A DNA stretch of 64,000 nucleotides from Paenibacillus sp. SZ31 (GCF_012912005.1 NZ_JABBEA010000008.1:184795-248794); one strand, 5' to 3'; shown: positions 1 through 9,714, numbered from the stretch's first letter. Program-made: numbers and translations. The notes: generated by a model not told the origin, from the sequence alone.

Positions 1-198
1 GTAAACCACCTGACCGTTCTTGCCACCTGTCGTGGCTGCCTTGGATACACCATTTTCATTCTTGGCACTACCTGCAAAACCGGTTAATCCGTTCGTACCT
101 GTGTTTGAATAACTGGCCGCGCCATATGTAGACGGAGCCGTTGAGATCGTTAACAACAATAGAGTTACCGCGAGTAAAAGCAACGAAAACTTCTTCAA
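1..198 (-). CDS. Pectate lyase (PL1-type), N-terminal part only, cut by window edge
   Basis: Reading down from a TTG start at 198 gives 66 codons open to the window edge. The product begins with a Sec signal peptide ([16 protein letters not shown], then a STYGAA cleavage region), so it is secreted. The mature start contains NGLTGFAG followed by [11 protein letters not shown]; this glycine-rich run leading to GGxGGxVV is typical of the N-terminus of family 1 pectate lyases, which cleave polygalacturonate by beta-elimination. The ribosome site AAAGGATGG lies just upstream (about 204-214). The catalytic domain is outside the window, so the family call rests on the N-terminus only. Confidence 0.6.
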   Translation of the reverse strand, partial: MKKFSLLLLAVTLLLLTISTAPSTYGAASYSNTGTNGLTGFAGSAKNENGVSKAATTGGKNGQVVY

Positions 199-363
199 AA
201 TTTCACCATCCTTTATAATATTATCCTCGAAGACAACTCGATTATATCGTGTAACTTCGACTGTGACAATACAATGATTGCAAAAAGACAACAATTATCA
301 CTTTTATGCAACAGCAGATCAGATATAGTGAAAAATCAAAATCAGTCCTTTCTTGCACACAAA

Positions 364-389
364 ATAGAGCTGCTAATTAGCAGCTCTAT
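364..389 (-). terminator. Terminator-like palindrome downstream of the AraC gene
   Basis: A fully palindromic 26-bp stretch (ATAGAGCTGCTAA and its complement) lies 66 bp past the AraC stop codon. On the minus strand it is followed by ATTTTG, a weak T-tract. The rest of 199-455 holds no gene that I can see. Confidence 0.55.
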
Positions 390-455
390 AAACGAGTACT
401 GTGAGATACAACTTGGACACTGACGAAAAACCATTCGCTTGCAGTTAATAATATC

Positions 456-1298
456 TCACGACTTCTGATAGTTGCGGCGGAAGGCGCCAGGTGTGATTCG
501 TTCCAGCTTCTTGAAGATGGCTCCATAATAGCTGGTAGATTCGAAACCGACTTGACGAGCGATATCCTCCATCCCGCGCTGCACATTGCCAAGCAGCAGT
601 TCCTTGCTCTTGTTGACCCTTACCTGGTTAACATAGCTGATGGGACGAATGCCTGTCGTCTTCTTGAACAAATGACAGAAATATTCCGGTGTGACACAGA
701 TCAATCCAGCCAGCGTTGGCAAAGTAATCTCTTCAGCATAATGCTGTTCAATATAGTCCAGAACCGGCTTTAATCGCTCATACTGTTGCCCGACGGTATC
801 GCTGCCCTCAACAGATACGCGTTGAATAATCTCTGTCAATAAGGTATAGAGGACAGCGGAGCAGGCGTAATTGCTTAATGTCTGCTCTTGCGGTGTTAAG
901 GCAGCTTGCAGCAACTCCCGCATGCGGGATAGAAGGTATTCAGGCGATGCAAGCGTGTATACACATGTGTCGACAATGCCCACGGTTTCAAGCAAGCTTG
1001 CTGACCCGCTGCCATCGAAAATGATCCAGTCGACTTCCCAGCTCTCGGATAACGCATAGTATTCATGCTTCTGTCCAGGGAACAACAGCATGCCCATACC
1101 TGGCTTGACGATATGTTCCGTATCACTTAGCTTGAGCTTGCCCACACCGCTGCGACATTGTATCCACTGATAATCCTGAATGCCTTGGTCTCGGCGTATG
1201 TGCTCCTGTTCATGATGCAGGCCGATGCCAAGCAAATAAAAAGGGAGCAGCTTGTCCCGGGCAGATAATACCGGGAAATTGCGATTGGGAAGAGGCAT
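456..1298 (-). CDS. AraC-family transcriptional regulator
   Basis: 280 residues. The N-terminal ~150 residues look like an AraC cupin-type ligand domain; an HGxE-like stretch (FPGQKHEYYA) is near residue 75. The C-terminal ~100 residues hold two helix-turn-helix motifs typical of AraC/XylS proteins (LAGLICVTPEYFCHLFKK, then MEDIARQVGFESTSYYGAIFKK). Start ATG at 1298 has TAGGAGAG upstream. The gene is divergent from the GH42 beta-galactosidase at 1416, so it is probably the sugar-responsive activator of that enzyme; that link is inferred from position. An inverted repeat in the shared intergenic region could be its operator. Confidence 0.9.
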   Translation of the reverse strand: MPLPNRNFPVLSARDKLLPFYLLGIGLHHEQEHIRRDQGIQDYQWIQCRSGVGKLKLSDTEHIVKPGMGMLLFPGQKHEYYALSESWEVDWIIFDGSGSASLLETVGIVDTCVYTLASPEYLLSRMRELLQAALTPQEQTLSNYACSAVLYTLLTEIIQRVSVEGSDTVGQQYERLKPVLDYIEQHYAEEITLPTLAGLICVTPEYFCHLFKKTTGIRPISYVNQVRVNKSKELLLGNVQRGMEDIARQVGFESTSYYGAIFKKLERITPGAFRRNYQKS

Positions 1299-1316
1299 AC
1301 GACTAAACTCTCCTAT

Positions 1317-1382
1317 TATCTTAATATTGTTATATCATATTAATTTTTTAAGATATTCACTCCAATTAATATAGCATATAAT
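1317..1382 (+). promoter_or_regulatory. AraC/GH42 divergent control region
   Basis: TATCTTAA (1317-1324) and TTAAGATA (1348-1355) form an inverted repeat. A good -10 TATAAT is at 1377-1382, but the matching -35 (TATTCA, 1354-1359) is poor, as expected for an activator-dependent promoter. The inverted repeat overlaps that weak -35. Operator function is inference. Confidence 0.4.
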
Positions 1383-1415
1383 CGCAATATATTGATAAAT
1401 AAAGGAGAATACAGG

Positions 1416-3401
1416 ATGACAATTAAGATAGGAATTGATTATTATCCAGAGCAATGGACACCGGAGTTATGGGAGAAAGATGCCGTACTTATGCAAGAGA
1501 CGGGGGTTACAGTTGTGCGAATGGCGGAGTTCGCCTGGAGCCGAATGGAACCGACTGAGGGTAATTATCAGTTTGAATGGCTGGATGCGGCTATAGAAGT
1601 ATTCGCTTCGCGTGGTATGGAAATTGTGTTATGCACCCCAACCAATACCCCGCCGAACTGGATGACAACCCGTTATCCGGATGTGCTACCCATGGATGAG
1701 CAACGCCACATCATCCGGCCAGGTGTGCGTGGACATCGTTGCAACAACAGCCCTTCCTTGAGAATGCTGGGCTCTAGATTTGTGGAAGCGATATCACAGC
1801 GCTACGGTAAACATCCCGCCGTCATCGGCTGGCAAATCGATAACGAGATGCACTACCAGGAGTGCCATTGTGATACATGCAATCGTGCATTTGTCGCTTG
1901 GCTGCAAAAGCGTTATTCCAATCTGGAGGAGTTGAACCGGGAGTGGGGTACGGTCGTCTGGAGTGGGGAGTACAGCAGCTGGGCTGAGGTAACAACGCCG
2001 CTTGGTGCCAGCAAACCGATGAATCCTTCTTATCTTCTGGAGTACAAGCGGTTTTGTTCCGACAGCGTAGGCTATCTGCTGGGATGGCAGCTTGAGATTT
2101 TACGTCGTAACTGCCCAGATCAATTCGTGACGCATAACATGTGGCAATATCCGAATAGTCTGGACTATTATGATATGCACAACGAATTAGACTTCGTCTC
2201 TGTCGATTATTATCCGAATGAGCTGTATCGCGATTATGGCGATCGGTTTCCAAGGAACGGAGCGCTCACGTTGGACTTGGTTCGCGGTATCAAACGCCGG
2301 AATTTCTGGGTAATGGAACAGCTCAGCGGAGCGCAGGGCGCCTGGATGCCGATTCAGCGCACCCCGTATCCTGGACTGATCCGAGCTCGCTCTTGGCAGA
2401 CAATCGCTCGCGGTGCGGATATGGTCGTCCATTTCCGATGGCGGAGTGCTACCGTCGGAGCCGAACAATTCTGGCACGGGCTGATCGACCACAGCAATGT
2501 TCCTGGACGCAGGTTCAGGGAATTCGCGGAGCTTACTCGCGAGGTGAACCAGTTAGGAGAAATACTCGCCGACTCAACCATTGTTACCCAGGTTGCGATC
2601 CTGCATTCGCATGATCAGCATACGGCGCTTTCCCTTCAGCCGCAGGCGGAAGGGGGAATGCACTATATAGACAACTTGTCCTCTATGCATAATGCATTTT
2701 TGAAAATGGGCGTCGGTACAGACGTTATCAACTGGACTGAGGAGCTCGACGGGTACAAGCTGGTCATTGTCCCTTCCCTCTTCCTGTTAAGTGAAGAAGT
2801 AGCACAGCGACTGGAGAGTTTCGCAGCCAAGGGTGGCACGGTTGTTCTCACCAATCGGACTGGTGTGAAGAACATGAGGAATGTATGTGGGATGTTGCCT
2901 CTGCCGGGGCTACTGGCGGAAGCGGCGGGTGTTGTCGTAAGTGAATATGATGCCATCGGCAACAGTGAGCATCGCATACGGAACGCGGAGGGCAAGACAT
3001 TCGCTGCGAAGCAATGGTGTGATCTACTGGAACTGCGAGGTGCAGAGCCAATCGCCTGGTATGACAACGACTTTTACGAGGGTGTACCGGCGGTTACTGT
3101 CAATAAGCTTGGTGAAGGTGAAGTGTATTATGTCGGCACTTGGCCGGAGCCATCGTATTTCTATCAGCTGTTTGAAGACATATTGAAGGAAAAGGAATTG
3201 GCGCCCAAAATCCAGTTGCCGGAAGGTGTCGAGCTATCGATTCGAACGAAGGGGGAGCAAAACTTCCTCTTCCTGATCAATCTGACAAATGAGCAACGAG
3301 AAATTACGCTGGACGTTCCTTATCGCAGCTTGTTGACCAGCGAAAGATTGGATCAGAAGTTGACTCTTCCAGCTCTGGGAGTAGACATTCTAACTGTATA
3401 A
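1416..3401 (+). CDS. GH42 beta-galactosidase
   Basis: 661 residues, normal for family GH42; no signal peptide, so a cytoplasmic hydrolase of terminal beta-galactosides. The TIM barrel carries the acid/base glutamate in QIDNEMH (E144) and the nucleophile in FWVMEQLSG (E301). Cysteines C109, C150, C152 and C155 match the zinc-cluster cysteines seen in several GH42 enzymes. Trimerisation and C-terminal beta domains follow. Start chosen at ATG 1416 because AAAGGAGA lies 7 bp upstream; an in-frame TTG at 1392 lacks a site. Divergent from an AraC regulator. The natural substrate may be galactan oligosaccharides rather than lactose, given the pectinolytic context; that is inference. Confidence 0.93.
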   Translation: MTIKIGIDYYPEQWTPELWEKDAVLMQETGVTVVRMAEFAWSRMEPTEGNYQFEWLDAAIEVFASRGMEIVLCTPTNTPPNWMTTRYPDVLPMDEQRHIIRPGVRGHRCNNSPSLRMLGSRFVEAISQRYGKHPAVIGWQIDNEMHYQECHCDTCNRAFVAWLQKRYSNLEELNREWGTVVWSGEYSSWAEVTTPLGASKPMNPSYLLEYKRFCSDSVGYLLGWQLEILRRNCPDQFVTHNMWQYPNSLDYYDMHNELDFVSVDYYPNELYRDYGDRFPRNGALTLDLVRGIKRRNFWVMEQLSGAQGAWMPIQRTPYPGLIRARSWQTIARGADMVVHFRWRSATVGAEQFWHGLIDHSNVPGRRFREFAELTREVNQLGEILADSTIVTQVAILHSHDQHTALSLQPQAEGGMHYIDNLSSMHNAFLKMGVGTDVINWTEELDGYKLVIVPSLFLLSEEVAQRLESFAAKGGTVVLTNRTGVKNMRNVCGMLPLPGLLAEAAGVVVSEYDAIGNSEHRIRNAEGKTFAAKQWCDLLELRGAEPIAWYDNDFYEGVPAVTVNKLGEGEVYYVGTWPEPSYFYQLFEDILKEKELAPKIQLPEGVELSIRTKGEQNFLFLINLTNEQREITLDVPYRSLLTSERLDQKLTLPALGVDILTV

Positions 3402-3423
3402 GATCAGTAGCTTGTCATATTTA

Positions 3424-3470
3424 AGAAGGGATGTCTCACAAGGCTTACGACCTTGAGGGACATCCCTTCT
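3424..3470. terminator. Stem-loop between convergent GH42 and GH106-like genes
   Basis: AGAAGGGATGTC (3424-3435) pairs perfectly with GACATCCCTTCT (3459-3470), with an inner CAAGG/CCTTG pairing. It lies between converging genes and could serve both, although neither flank has a strong T-tract. Confidence 0.6.
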
Positions 3471-3474
3471 CTCA

Positions 3475-6400
3475 CTAATCTCGAGCCTTCTTGTTACTAC
3501 GTAGAAGTTTAATAGGTTCTAATAAACCGTAGGGAGTGCCTTGGTATTCTAATGTATAATCTTCATCTTCGGGATGGAATGACCACCAGTCAAGCCAGTT
3601 TGGATGGGCCTCCTGTTGATGAAGTGGACCGAACAGATTTCTTGGACTTCCAACAACTTCAACCACGACTTTATTCTGTTGATCCGTCAGGAGGGTAGGA
3701 TCTATGTCAAACCATGCCTCGCATTTCCACGGAATGGTCTTACCTGTTGTGCCGTCCAACTGGATATCAAGGAGAACAGCCGCATATTTACCAAACTCCA
3801 ATCTGTATCCGTTAACTGATTCGATACCCTTTTCAATCTCAAAATCATAGTTCATACTGCCACAATAGTAGGGATAGCCTTGTTTACGCCAGTCTCCGTA
3901 AGTTAGATTGTCAGGCTCACTCACTATTTTACGATTAGGGTCGACAGCAAAATCTCCAATAATATATGCATTCTCCAATTCCATATCGCTACAATAAGAG
4001 ATCAGAACAGTTAACATATTGATGCCCTCATGCAATCCTGACAATTTAATTTTTTGCATACGCCGATCCAAATAATATCCTTCTGGCTCTTGATCCAAGC
4101 AGTTGCCATTAAGCTCAAAATCGAAACGATCTGCATCTTCAAATACCACAAATACATCATTCGCTGGCACATCGGCAACCACAAATGTAAACCTGAGTTC
4201 CAGCGGGGCTTCATTGCCCGGATGATCCTCATGAATCCAGAAGTACCTCTGCAGGTTTCCGTTGTGGAATACCTGACGCATACCCAGTCGTTCACGAATC
4301 ATACGTTGGGCCCTCCACACCTCCATGGGCTCGGACCATGGTTCATTCCCCAGGCGAAACTGGCATTGATCAAGAATAAGCGCATTAGGCTCAGTTCTTT
4401 CAAACGAGACAGGTTGTAGCTCTGAGATGTACTCATTAATTATCTCAAACATGGTATGATCTTGATCCGACACCTGATTCACGTCAGGCACTTCATCGTT
4501 GATAACGGTTGCATTTGTCTCTTGATGGGTTGAAGTGGATGACACAATATACAGCCTGGACTGTGCTGGTCCGAATGTATCGCTGAAGCGTATTTTGCCA
4601 TCTTTCTTATGAACTGGACGTGGAATCATTTCTCCAGACCAAGCATTCCATTCTTCCAGGTGTTGCCCTTCTGAGATACAGATTTCCACTTGATGGGTGT
4701 TATTCCGATCATTATTTACAATAAAAACAGTCGAGCCATGTTGCACCTGGCGGTGCATGTGCAGAAAATGCTTTGCTTCCATGCCATCCTTATCCTGAAT
4801 GCTTACGGCACGTGATGTTTTCTCGTCCAACAGAGGCATCAGTTCAGCAGAATCTTTGAATTGAATATAGTGGCTATGCTTATATAGCTCATCCAAACGA
4901 TGCAAATTTTCTGACCTGCCATCTACTAAGTAAGGCACTTCCCCAAATGCAGCAACAATACCCCCACTATCCATAAATGAAAGCAACACCTCAAGTGTTG
5001 AGGACATTACATTGTGGAGAGAAGGTAGAACAACGAGTGAATATTCTGCTTCACCCACGTATAGCAGGCCTTTCTCAGCTCTGGCGAACTCTTTCATTAT
5101 AAGCTCATCACCCAGATCATAATCGACATGCCATTCAACCATACGGTTAACGAATTCGTTGAACGACTTATCGTAGTCTGTCAGCATCGATTCATTACCG
5201 GCTGTATTCTTCCATGAGGATATGTTCACATTTTGTCCCAGATGTGACCACACCGATGAGGCTGGATGAATCACAAGCACATTCCGAGTTAATTTCCCCT
5301 CACTTAAGACCGAGCCGAGTCTTGCATAATAATCCTCCATGCGCCGATTATGATTCCACCAGTTCATATGATAATTGAAGGATGGCGGATAATCCCGCTT
5401 ACGACATCCTCTGAGTGAGTACCAGGATAGATGATGAGTCAATAGATTAATACCTAGAGCAAATTGCCAATCCCCGATCCATCTTCGACTCTCAAAAGTT
5501 AAATCCCAGCCTGTCACACCATAAGTTTCGGTGATTACTTGTTTCTTACCAAGCTGATTCGCAACACTGGACACCTGTTTGATCGTTAAATGTTCTTTTG
5601 TCTGCTCTCCCAGTGTATCAATGCCCGGTATGTGCAAATATCGATAATGAGACATCACTGAACCGTTATGACGAGTCTGTCCGACGATGCTACCTTCGGA
5701 ATGAAAATGTCCAGTGAACTGAATGCCATGTTCTTGGCACCACTCCCCGATTTGTTTCGTATACGATTCGCTGAACGTTTCGGTCACGGTCAACCAGTAG
5801 TCATAACGTATTTGTGGAGAAAGAGTGCCTTGAAAAAAGAAGTATGGAAGCAACGTCCATATGGAATACCCTCTTCTGAGTTCGAACTCGTGCGCAAACA
5901 CTTCGCTCCATGCAATCCAAGTCAATTCTGGTTCATTCATACGTTCGGCAAAACCTTGGATCGTCGGCTCATCGGTAAATATTCCCGGAACCGTTTTTCC
6001 GAATTCTTCTCCAACTGCTTCCCTGTAAGGTTCATAGTCGGTCTCAATAAATAACTTTACCGTCTCAGGATTCATGAGATCCGTGTAAGTGTCGCCATGA
6101 CACCAATCGTTTTTATCAGCGATTCTTACACGGAAGATGAGATAGATCTCATCTTCCGCATGAAGAACCACTGTGAGCTCATTCTCTGCCAGTTGCCTCA
6201 GCTCCGTGATGCTTCCCCCTGTTATGATAGCATGATATATGGCAACAATGGATGTATCTTCTCGTTTAAAGGTACGGCTCATATCTAACGTCAGTGCCTT
6301 GGCACGTACCTTATCGCCGCCTTTACTCGCAACCATTCCACCACCCATTCCTGAGGAATATCGATCTTCATCGTACAACCAGGCAGAGATGCCTGACTCC

Positions 6401-6633
6401 TTCGCCTTAGCGACGCTATCCTTGATCCGATGCATAAACTCTTGGCTCAGATAGGGTGTTTCCAAGCCTTCACGCACATGCATCATAAAACCGCCCATGC
6501 CCTGTTCCTTGAAACCATCAATCTGGCGATTCAGCTCCTCCTGCTCCAACTTGTCGTTCCAAGCCCAGAATGGAACCGAACGAAACGAATGACCTGGATT
6601 TAAAAATGCACGCTTCAATATGTCCGGATTCAT
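3475..6633 (-). CDS. GH106-like glycosidase (putative alpha-L-rhamnosidase)
   Basis: 1052 residues, no signal peptide. The N-terminus (PFWAWNDKLEQEEL, then QGMGGFMMH and AWLYDEDRYSSG within the first 100 residues) is the hallmark opening of the GH106 alpha-L-rhamnosidase-type barrel. The C-terminal third looks beta-rich, with a carbohydrate-binding jelly-roll flavour. Start ATG 6633 has GAGGTGACAC upstream. GH106 enzymes release rhamnose from pectic rhamnogalacturonan, which fits the pectate lyase and GH42 nearby, but many GH106-like proteins have unproven substrates. Monocistronic; a cre-like site lies about 100 bp upstream. Confidence 0.75.
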   Translation of the reverse strand: MNPDILKRAFLNPGHSFRSVPFWAWNDKLEQEELNRQIDGFKEQGMGGFMMHVREGLETPYLSQEFMHRIKDSVAKAKESGISAWLYDEDRYSSGMGGGMVASKGGDKVRAKALTLDMSRTFKREDTSIVAIYHAIITGGSITELRQLAENELTVVLHAEDEIYLIFRVRIADKNDWCHGDTYTDLMNPETVKLFIETDYEPYREAVGEEFGKTVPGIFTDEPTIQGFAERMNEPELTWIAWSEVFAHEFELRRGYSIWTLLPYFFFQGTLSPQIRYDYWLTVTETFSESYTKQIGEWCQEHGIQFTGHFHSEGSIVGQTRHNGSVMSHYRYLHIPGIDTLGEQTKEHLTIKQVSSVANQLGKKQVITETYGVTGWDLTFESRRWIGDWQFALGINLLTHHLSWYSLRGCRKRDYPPSFNYHMNWWNHNRRMEDYYARLGSVLSEGKLTRNVLVIHPASSVWSHLGQNVNISSWKNTAGNESMLTDYDKSFNEFVNRMVEWHVDYDLGDELIMKEFARAEKGLLYVGEAEYSLVVLPSLHNVMSSTLEVLLSFMDSGGIVAAFGEVPYLVDGRSENLHRLDELYKHSHYIQFKDSAELMPLLDEKTSRAVSIQDKDGMEAKHFLHMHRQVQHGSTVFIVNNDRNNTHQVEICISEGQHLEEWNAWSGEMIPRPVHKKDGKIRFSDTFGPAQSRLYIVSSTSTHQETNATVINDEVPDVNQVSDQDHTMFEIINEYISELQPVSFERTEPNALILDQCQFRLGNEPWSEPMEVWRAQRMIRERLGMRQVFHNGNLQRYFWIHEDHPGNEAPLELRFTFVVADVPANDVFVVFEDADRFDFELNGNCLDQEPEGYYLDRRMQKIKLSGLHEGINMLTVLISYCSDMELENAYIIGDFAVDPNRKIVSEPDNLTYGDWRKQGYPYYCGSMNYDFEIEKGIESVNGYRLEFGKYAAVLLDIQLDGTTGKTIPWKCEAWFDIDPTLLTDQQNKVVVEVVGSPRNLFGPLHQQEAHPNWLDWWSFHPEDEDYTLEYQGTPYGLLEPIKLLRSNKKARD

Positions 6634-6731
6634 GTGTCACCTCACAATGTACAGATTGATTAACCGTATTATTTGTATTTCTGAACGCGTCAGCTACTCC
6701 ACTTTCTATCTAATCTCTATCTTCCCAGTTT

Positions 6732-6745
6732 AGAATACGCTTTCA
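6732..6745 (-). promoter_or_regulatory. cre-like catabolite repression site upstream of the GH106-like gene
   Basis: On the minus strand TGAAAGCGTATTCT matches 12 of 14 positions of the CcpA consensus TGWAANCGNTNWCA. A similar element precedes the GH3 lipoprotein operon at 16176. Binding is inferred. Confidence 0.4.
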
Positions 6746-6822
6746 TTATTTTGTGTATGTAGAGATACTATAGCACAAAGTGATATTACGGAAGACTGTT
6801 GTTGTGTTGATCATAAACAAAA

Positions 6823-6843
6823 AAAGTCGCTTAATAGCGACTT
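6823..6843 (-). terminator. Rho-independent terminator of glf
   Basis: AAAGTCGCT / AGCGACTTT stem with a TTAA-type loop, followed on the minus strand by a T-tract; it starts 10 bp past the glf stop codon. Confidence 0.8.
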
Positions 6844-6852
6844 TCAATAGGA

Positions 6853-7959
6853 CTACCCGAATTCTGTCTTGACTGCATTCAATGCAGCTGCAATCACTTG
6901 ATGCATATCATAATATTGATACATTCCTAGACGTCCACCTAATATAACATGTGGTGATTGCTCTGCAAGTTTATGATATTTTCTATATTTTTCATTATTA
7001 TTGTCGTCATTTAGAGGGTAGTAGGGTTCATCGCCTTTGCTCCAAGCTTGGGGATACTCTTTCGTTATGATTGTCTTGGACTGCTTGCCGAATTCAAAGT
7101 GTTTATGCTCTATAATTCGAGTGTATGGTGTTTCGGAATCGGTATAATTTACAACTGCGTTGCCTTGGAAGTTTTGCTGATCTACAGTCGTGGATTCGAA
7201 TCGTAAACTTCGATATTCTAACTCACCGAATGTATAATCAAAAAATTGATCGATCATTCCTGTATACACCATTTTTGAGGAGCTTTTTAAATAGAATTCT
7301 TTGTTGGAAAAAAAGTCCTGATTTAGTTCTACCTCGATCCGTTCACTCGACAACATTTTTTCGATGATTTGGGTATACCCGCCAACGGGAATCCCCTGAT
7401 ATCGGTCATTAAAATAATTATTATCATACGTGAATCGGACAGGGACACGTTTAATAATAAAGGGAGGCAACTCTGTTGCTTTACGCCCCCATTGTTTTTC
7501 TGTATACCCCTTCACCAGTTTCTCATAAATATCCGTTCCAATTAATGAAATGGCTTGTTCTTCGAGATTTTTTGGATCTTTAATCGGTGTTTCCTTTATC
7601 TGTTCCGCAATCTTCAATTGGGCTTCATCAGGGGTAATCGTGCCCCATAACTGATTAAACGTATTCATATTAAAAGGTAAATTGTATATTTCACCTTTAT
7701 AATTGGCGACAGGGCTGTTCGTATATCGATTGAACTCCGCAAATTGATTGATGTAGTCCCAGATTTCCTTACTATTGGTGTGGAAAATATGCGCCCCATA
7801 TTTATGAACATGTATGTCCTCTATAGGTTCCGTATAGATATTACCGCCAATATGGTCTCTTTTTTCAATAACCTTTACTCGTTTTCCCCGTTTGGCTGCT
7901 TCATAAGCAAATGTACTGCCGAATAATCCGGAACCTATGACTAAATAATCGTACTGCAT
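6853..7959 (-). CDS. glf: UDP-galactopyranose mutase
   Basis: 368 residues, the usual length. This flavoenzyme converts UDP-galactopyranose to UDP-galactofuranose, the donor for cell-surface galactofuranose. The N-terminus has the FAD dinucleotide fold (YLVIGSGLFGSTFAYEAAKRG, residues about 4-24), then HIGGNIYTE and the family motif KYGAHIFHT. The WGRKATELPP and GRLGMYQYYDM stretches are also characteristic. ATG 7959 is preferred over GTG 7965 because AAGGTGA sits at correct spacing only for the ATG. It lies downstream of a GT2 transferase and a GtrA-like protein, separated from them by a terminator hairpin. Together they suggest a galactofuranose-containing surface glycan. Confidence 0.95.
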   Translation of the reverse strand: MQYDYLVIGSGLFGSTFAYEAAKRGKRVKVIEKRDHIGGNIYTEPIEDIHVHKYGAHIFHTNSKEIWDYINQFAEFNRYTNSPVANYKGEIYNLPFNMNTFNQLWGTITPDEAQLKIAEQIKETPIKDPKNLEEQAISLIGTDIYEKLVKGYTEKQWGRKATELPPFIIKRVPVRFTYDNNYFNDRYQGIPVGGYTQIIEKMLSSERIEVELNQDFFSNKEFYLKSSSKMVYTGMIDQFFDYTFGELEYRSLRFESTTVDQQNFQGNAVVNYTDSETPYTRIIEHKHFEFGKQSKTIITKEYPQAWSKGDEPYYPLNDDNNNEKYRKYHKLAEQSPHVILGGRLGMYQYYDMHQVIAAALNAVKTEFG

Positions 7960-8011
7960 GTACACTCACCTTACCTTTCATTCGTGTATAAGAAAGCAAT
8001 TGATATAAAAT

Positions 8012-8042
8012 AACCTGTGGATTCTATACGTATCCACAGGTT
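8012..8042 (-). terminator. Terminator hairpin between the GT2 gene and glf
   Basis: AACCTGTGGAT pairs perfectly with ATCCACAGGTT; on the minus strand it is followed by TTATTTTAT. It would attenuate the upstream operon before glf, so glf may have its own promoter or depend on read-through. Confidence 0.75.
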
Positions 8043-8070
8043 TGAAGATGATAAACGTTGTATTATACTT

Positions 8071-9087
8071 TCAATTAAATCCCACAATCTTCTGTGATAA
8101 TTTATAGGCAGCTACTGACATGGTGCGACCCAAATGACCCGGCATATTCATCAATCTTCCCATGGCTCCATACCGGATACTATTGTATAATTCAATATCT
8201 TTATCCTTCATGTACTTCCACAGTTCTTTTTTCGTTTTTAGATTTTCCTTCTTTCCTGAACGAATCAATAATATGGTAGAGATCACGGTTATTATTTCGA
8301 GATGGTTCAGCATATATTGACGAAGTTTCAGGCTTTTAATTTCTTCCATATTGATCTGATCGATCATGAGTTTATTTACTTTCAGCTGTTGGTCAATTCG
8401 TTCAATCATCACTTTTTCGTTGACGGATTGATCTTCTCTTCCAATGAAATAGCGGTAGAAATTGACATTTACATAATAGATGCGCTCCACTTTTTCCAGC
8501 GGTTGAAACACAAACAGATTATCCACATAAAATGTATGCTCTGGAAGTTTCAATTTGCATTCTTTCAATAGACTCGTGCGATAAATAATCGAGTGCATCA
8601 AGATATACTGACCTTTGCGAAAGGGTTTAATATCATCCCATGAGAAAATGCATCCTTCAGGAAAGTTTTTTCCGTACTCCATCACCTTTTTGTACTTTTT
8701 CCCTGTTTTCTCATAGACAAAATTACTTACAACCATGTCGACTGTTTTATCTTCCGCTACCAGCGTTTTTAGTGTTGCAAGTATTTCTTTGAAGGCACTC
8801 GGATCAATCCAATCATCACTGTCAACAACCTTTAAGAATAATCCAGTAGCAAAACTAATACCTGTATTGACCGCTCCACCGTGGCCTAAATTTTCTTGGT
8901 GTACGACTCTTACAATGGATGGATACTTCGCCTCATACTGATCTGCAATCCTTTGGGTACTATCGCTAGATCCATCGTTAACAATAATGACCTCAAGTTC
9001 TTCATCGTCAATTAGCAAGCTATCTATACACCGATCCATGTAATCCTGCGAGTTAAAACACGGTATTACGAAAGATAATAGTTTCAT
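8071..9087 (-). CDS. Family 2 glycosyltransferase
   Basis: 338 residues, cytoplasmic face, no clear membrane helices. The GT-A fold begins at once (SFVIPCFNSQDYMDRCIDSL), with IVNDGSSDST and the metal-binding KVVDSDDW at about residue 95. This resembles GT2 enzymes that transfer sugars to lipid carriers or surface polymers. It sits 27 bp downstream of a GtrA-like protein and upstream of glf, an arrangement recalling GtrA/GtrB (flippase/polyprenyl-phosphate sugar synthase) pairs. The acceptor is unknown; GtrB-type or galactofuranosyl transfer are both open. Confidence 0.88.
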   Translation of the reverse strand: MKLLSFVIPCFNSQDYMDRCIDSLLIDDEELEVIIVNDGSSDSTQRIADQYEAKYPSIVRVVHQENLGHGGAVNTGISFATGLFLKVVDSDDWIDPSAFKEILATLKTLVAEDKTVDMVVSNFVYEKTGKKYKKVMEYGKNFPEGCIFSWDDIKPFRKGQYILMHSIIYRTSLLKECKLKLPEHTFYVDNLFVFQPLEKVERIYYVNVNFYRYFIGREDQSVNEKVMIERIDQQLKVNKLMIDQINMEEIKSLKLRQYMLNHLEIITVISTILLIRSGKKENLKTKKELWKYMKDKDIELYNSIRYGAMGRLMNMPGHLGRTMSVAAYKLSQKIVGFN

Positions 9088-9114
9088 AACAAACCTCTTC
9101 TTAGTATCTTGTAT

Positions 9115-9714
9115 TTATCCTATTGTTATCTTGTTTTTCTTCTCTTTAAATATGATTTTCAATATCGGGAAATATACCCAGAATGAAATGGCGGCATTAA
9201 TAATCATGGTGATCAGATCCGCCGTTGTCTCACCCGATCTTCCAAATCGTTCGATAAAGAAGCTGTAGATCGGTTCCTTATACCACCCCTGAAGGGCTCC
9301 TGCACAAATGGTAATCAAAATATAAGCTACAAGATACCAAAACGCCGCTTTATAAATGTTCCCTTTGGATCGGAAGGTGATATTGCGTTGTGCAAAGAAA
9401 TTAATGATCTGAGCAATAGCCAAGGTTAATTGGACAGCAATGAAGTAAGCTAGACCTCCACCTCCACCCGATGCAATTGAACCCGCTGGATAATTGAAAA
9501 TATAGTAAACTGATCCGTCAAAATTATGACCTAGCGGAAAAAGTTGAAAAGTATAGGCTTCCATACTGCTTCCACTAAACATGGCCTTTAACACAGGCAT
9601 AAGGACCATCTGAAAAACGGTGATGCCATTACTCAAGATTAGAAACATTAAAAATTCGGCTAACTTGGGATGCCTATCTCTATAATTGTTCCAGCGCAAC
9701 CTGATTGCTTGCAT
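9115..9714 (-). CDS. GtrA-like membrane protein
   Basis: 199 residues with four hydrophobic segments (about 20-45, 87-110, 125-147, 165-188). The stretch NFFAQRNITFRSKG between helices 2 and 3 is the signature of GtrA/DPMS-type proteins (PF04138), thought to flip polyprenyl-phosphate sugars across the membrane. ATG 9714 is chosen because AAGGAAGTG precedes it. The start overlaps the end of the GH2 gene by 35 bp, so the two are translationally coupled. A glycine run (SGGGGGL) between helices is longer than typical. Confidence 0.82.
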   Translation of the reverse strand: MQAIRLRWNNYRDRHPKLAEFLMFLILSNGITVFQMVLMPVLKAMFSGSSMEAYTFQLFPLGHNFDGSVYYIFNYPAGSIASGGGGGLAYFIAVQLTLAIAQIINFFAQRNITFRSKGNIYKAAFWYLVAYILITICAGALQGWYKEPIYSFFIERFGRSGETTADLITMIINAAISFWVYFPILKIIFKEKKNKITIG

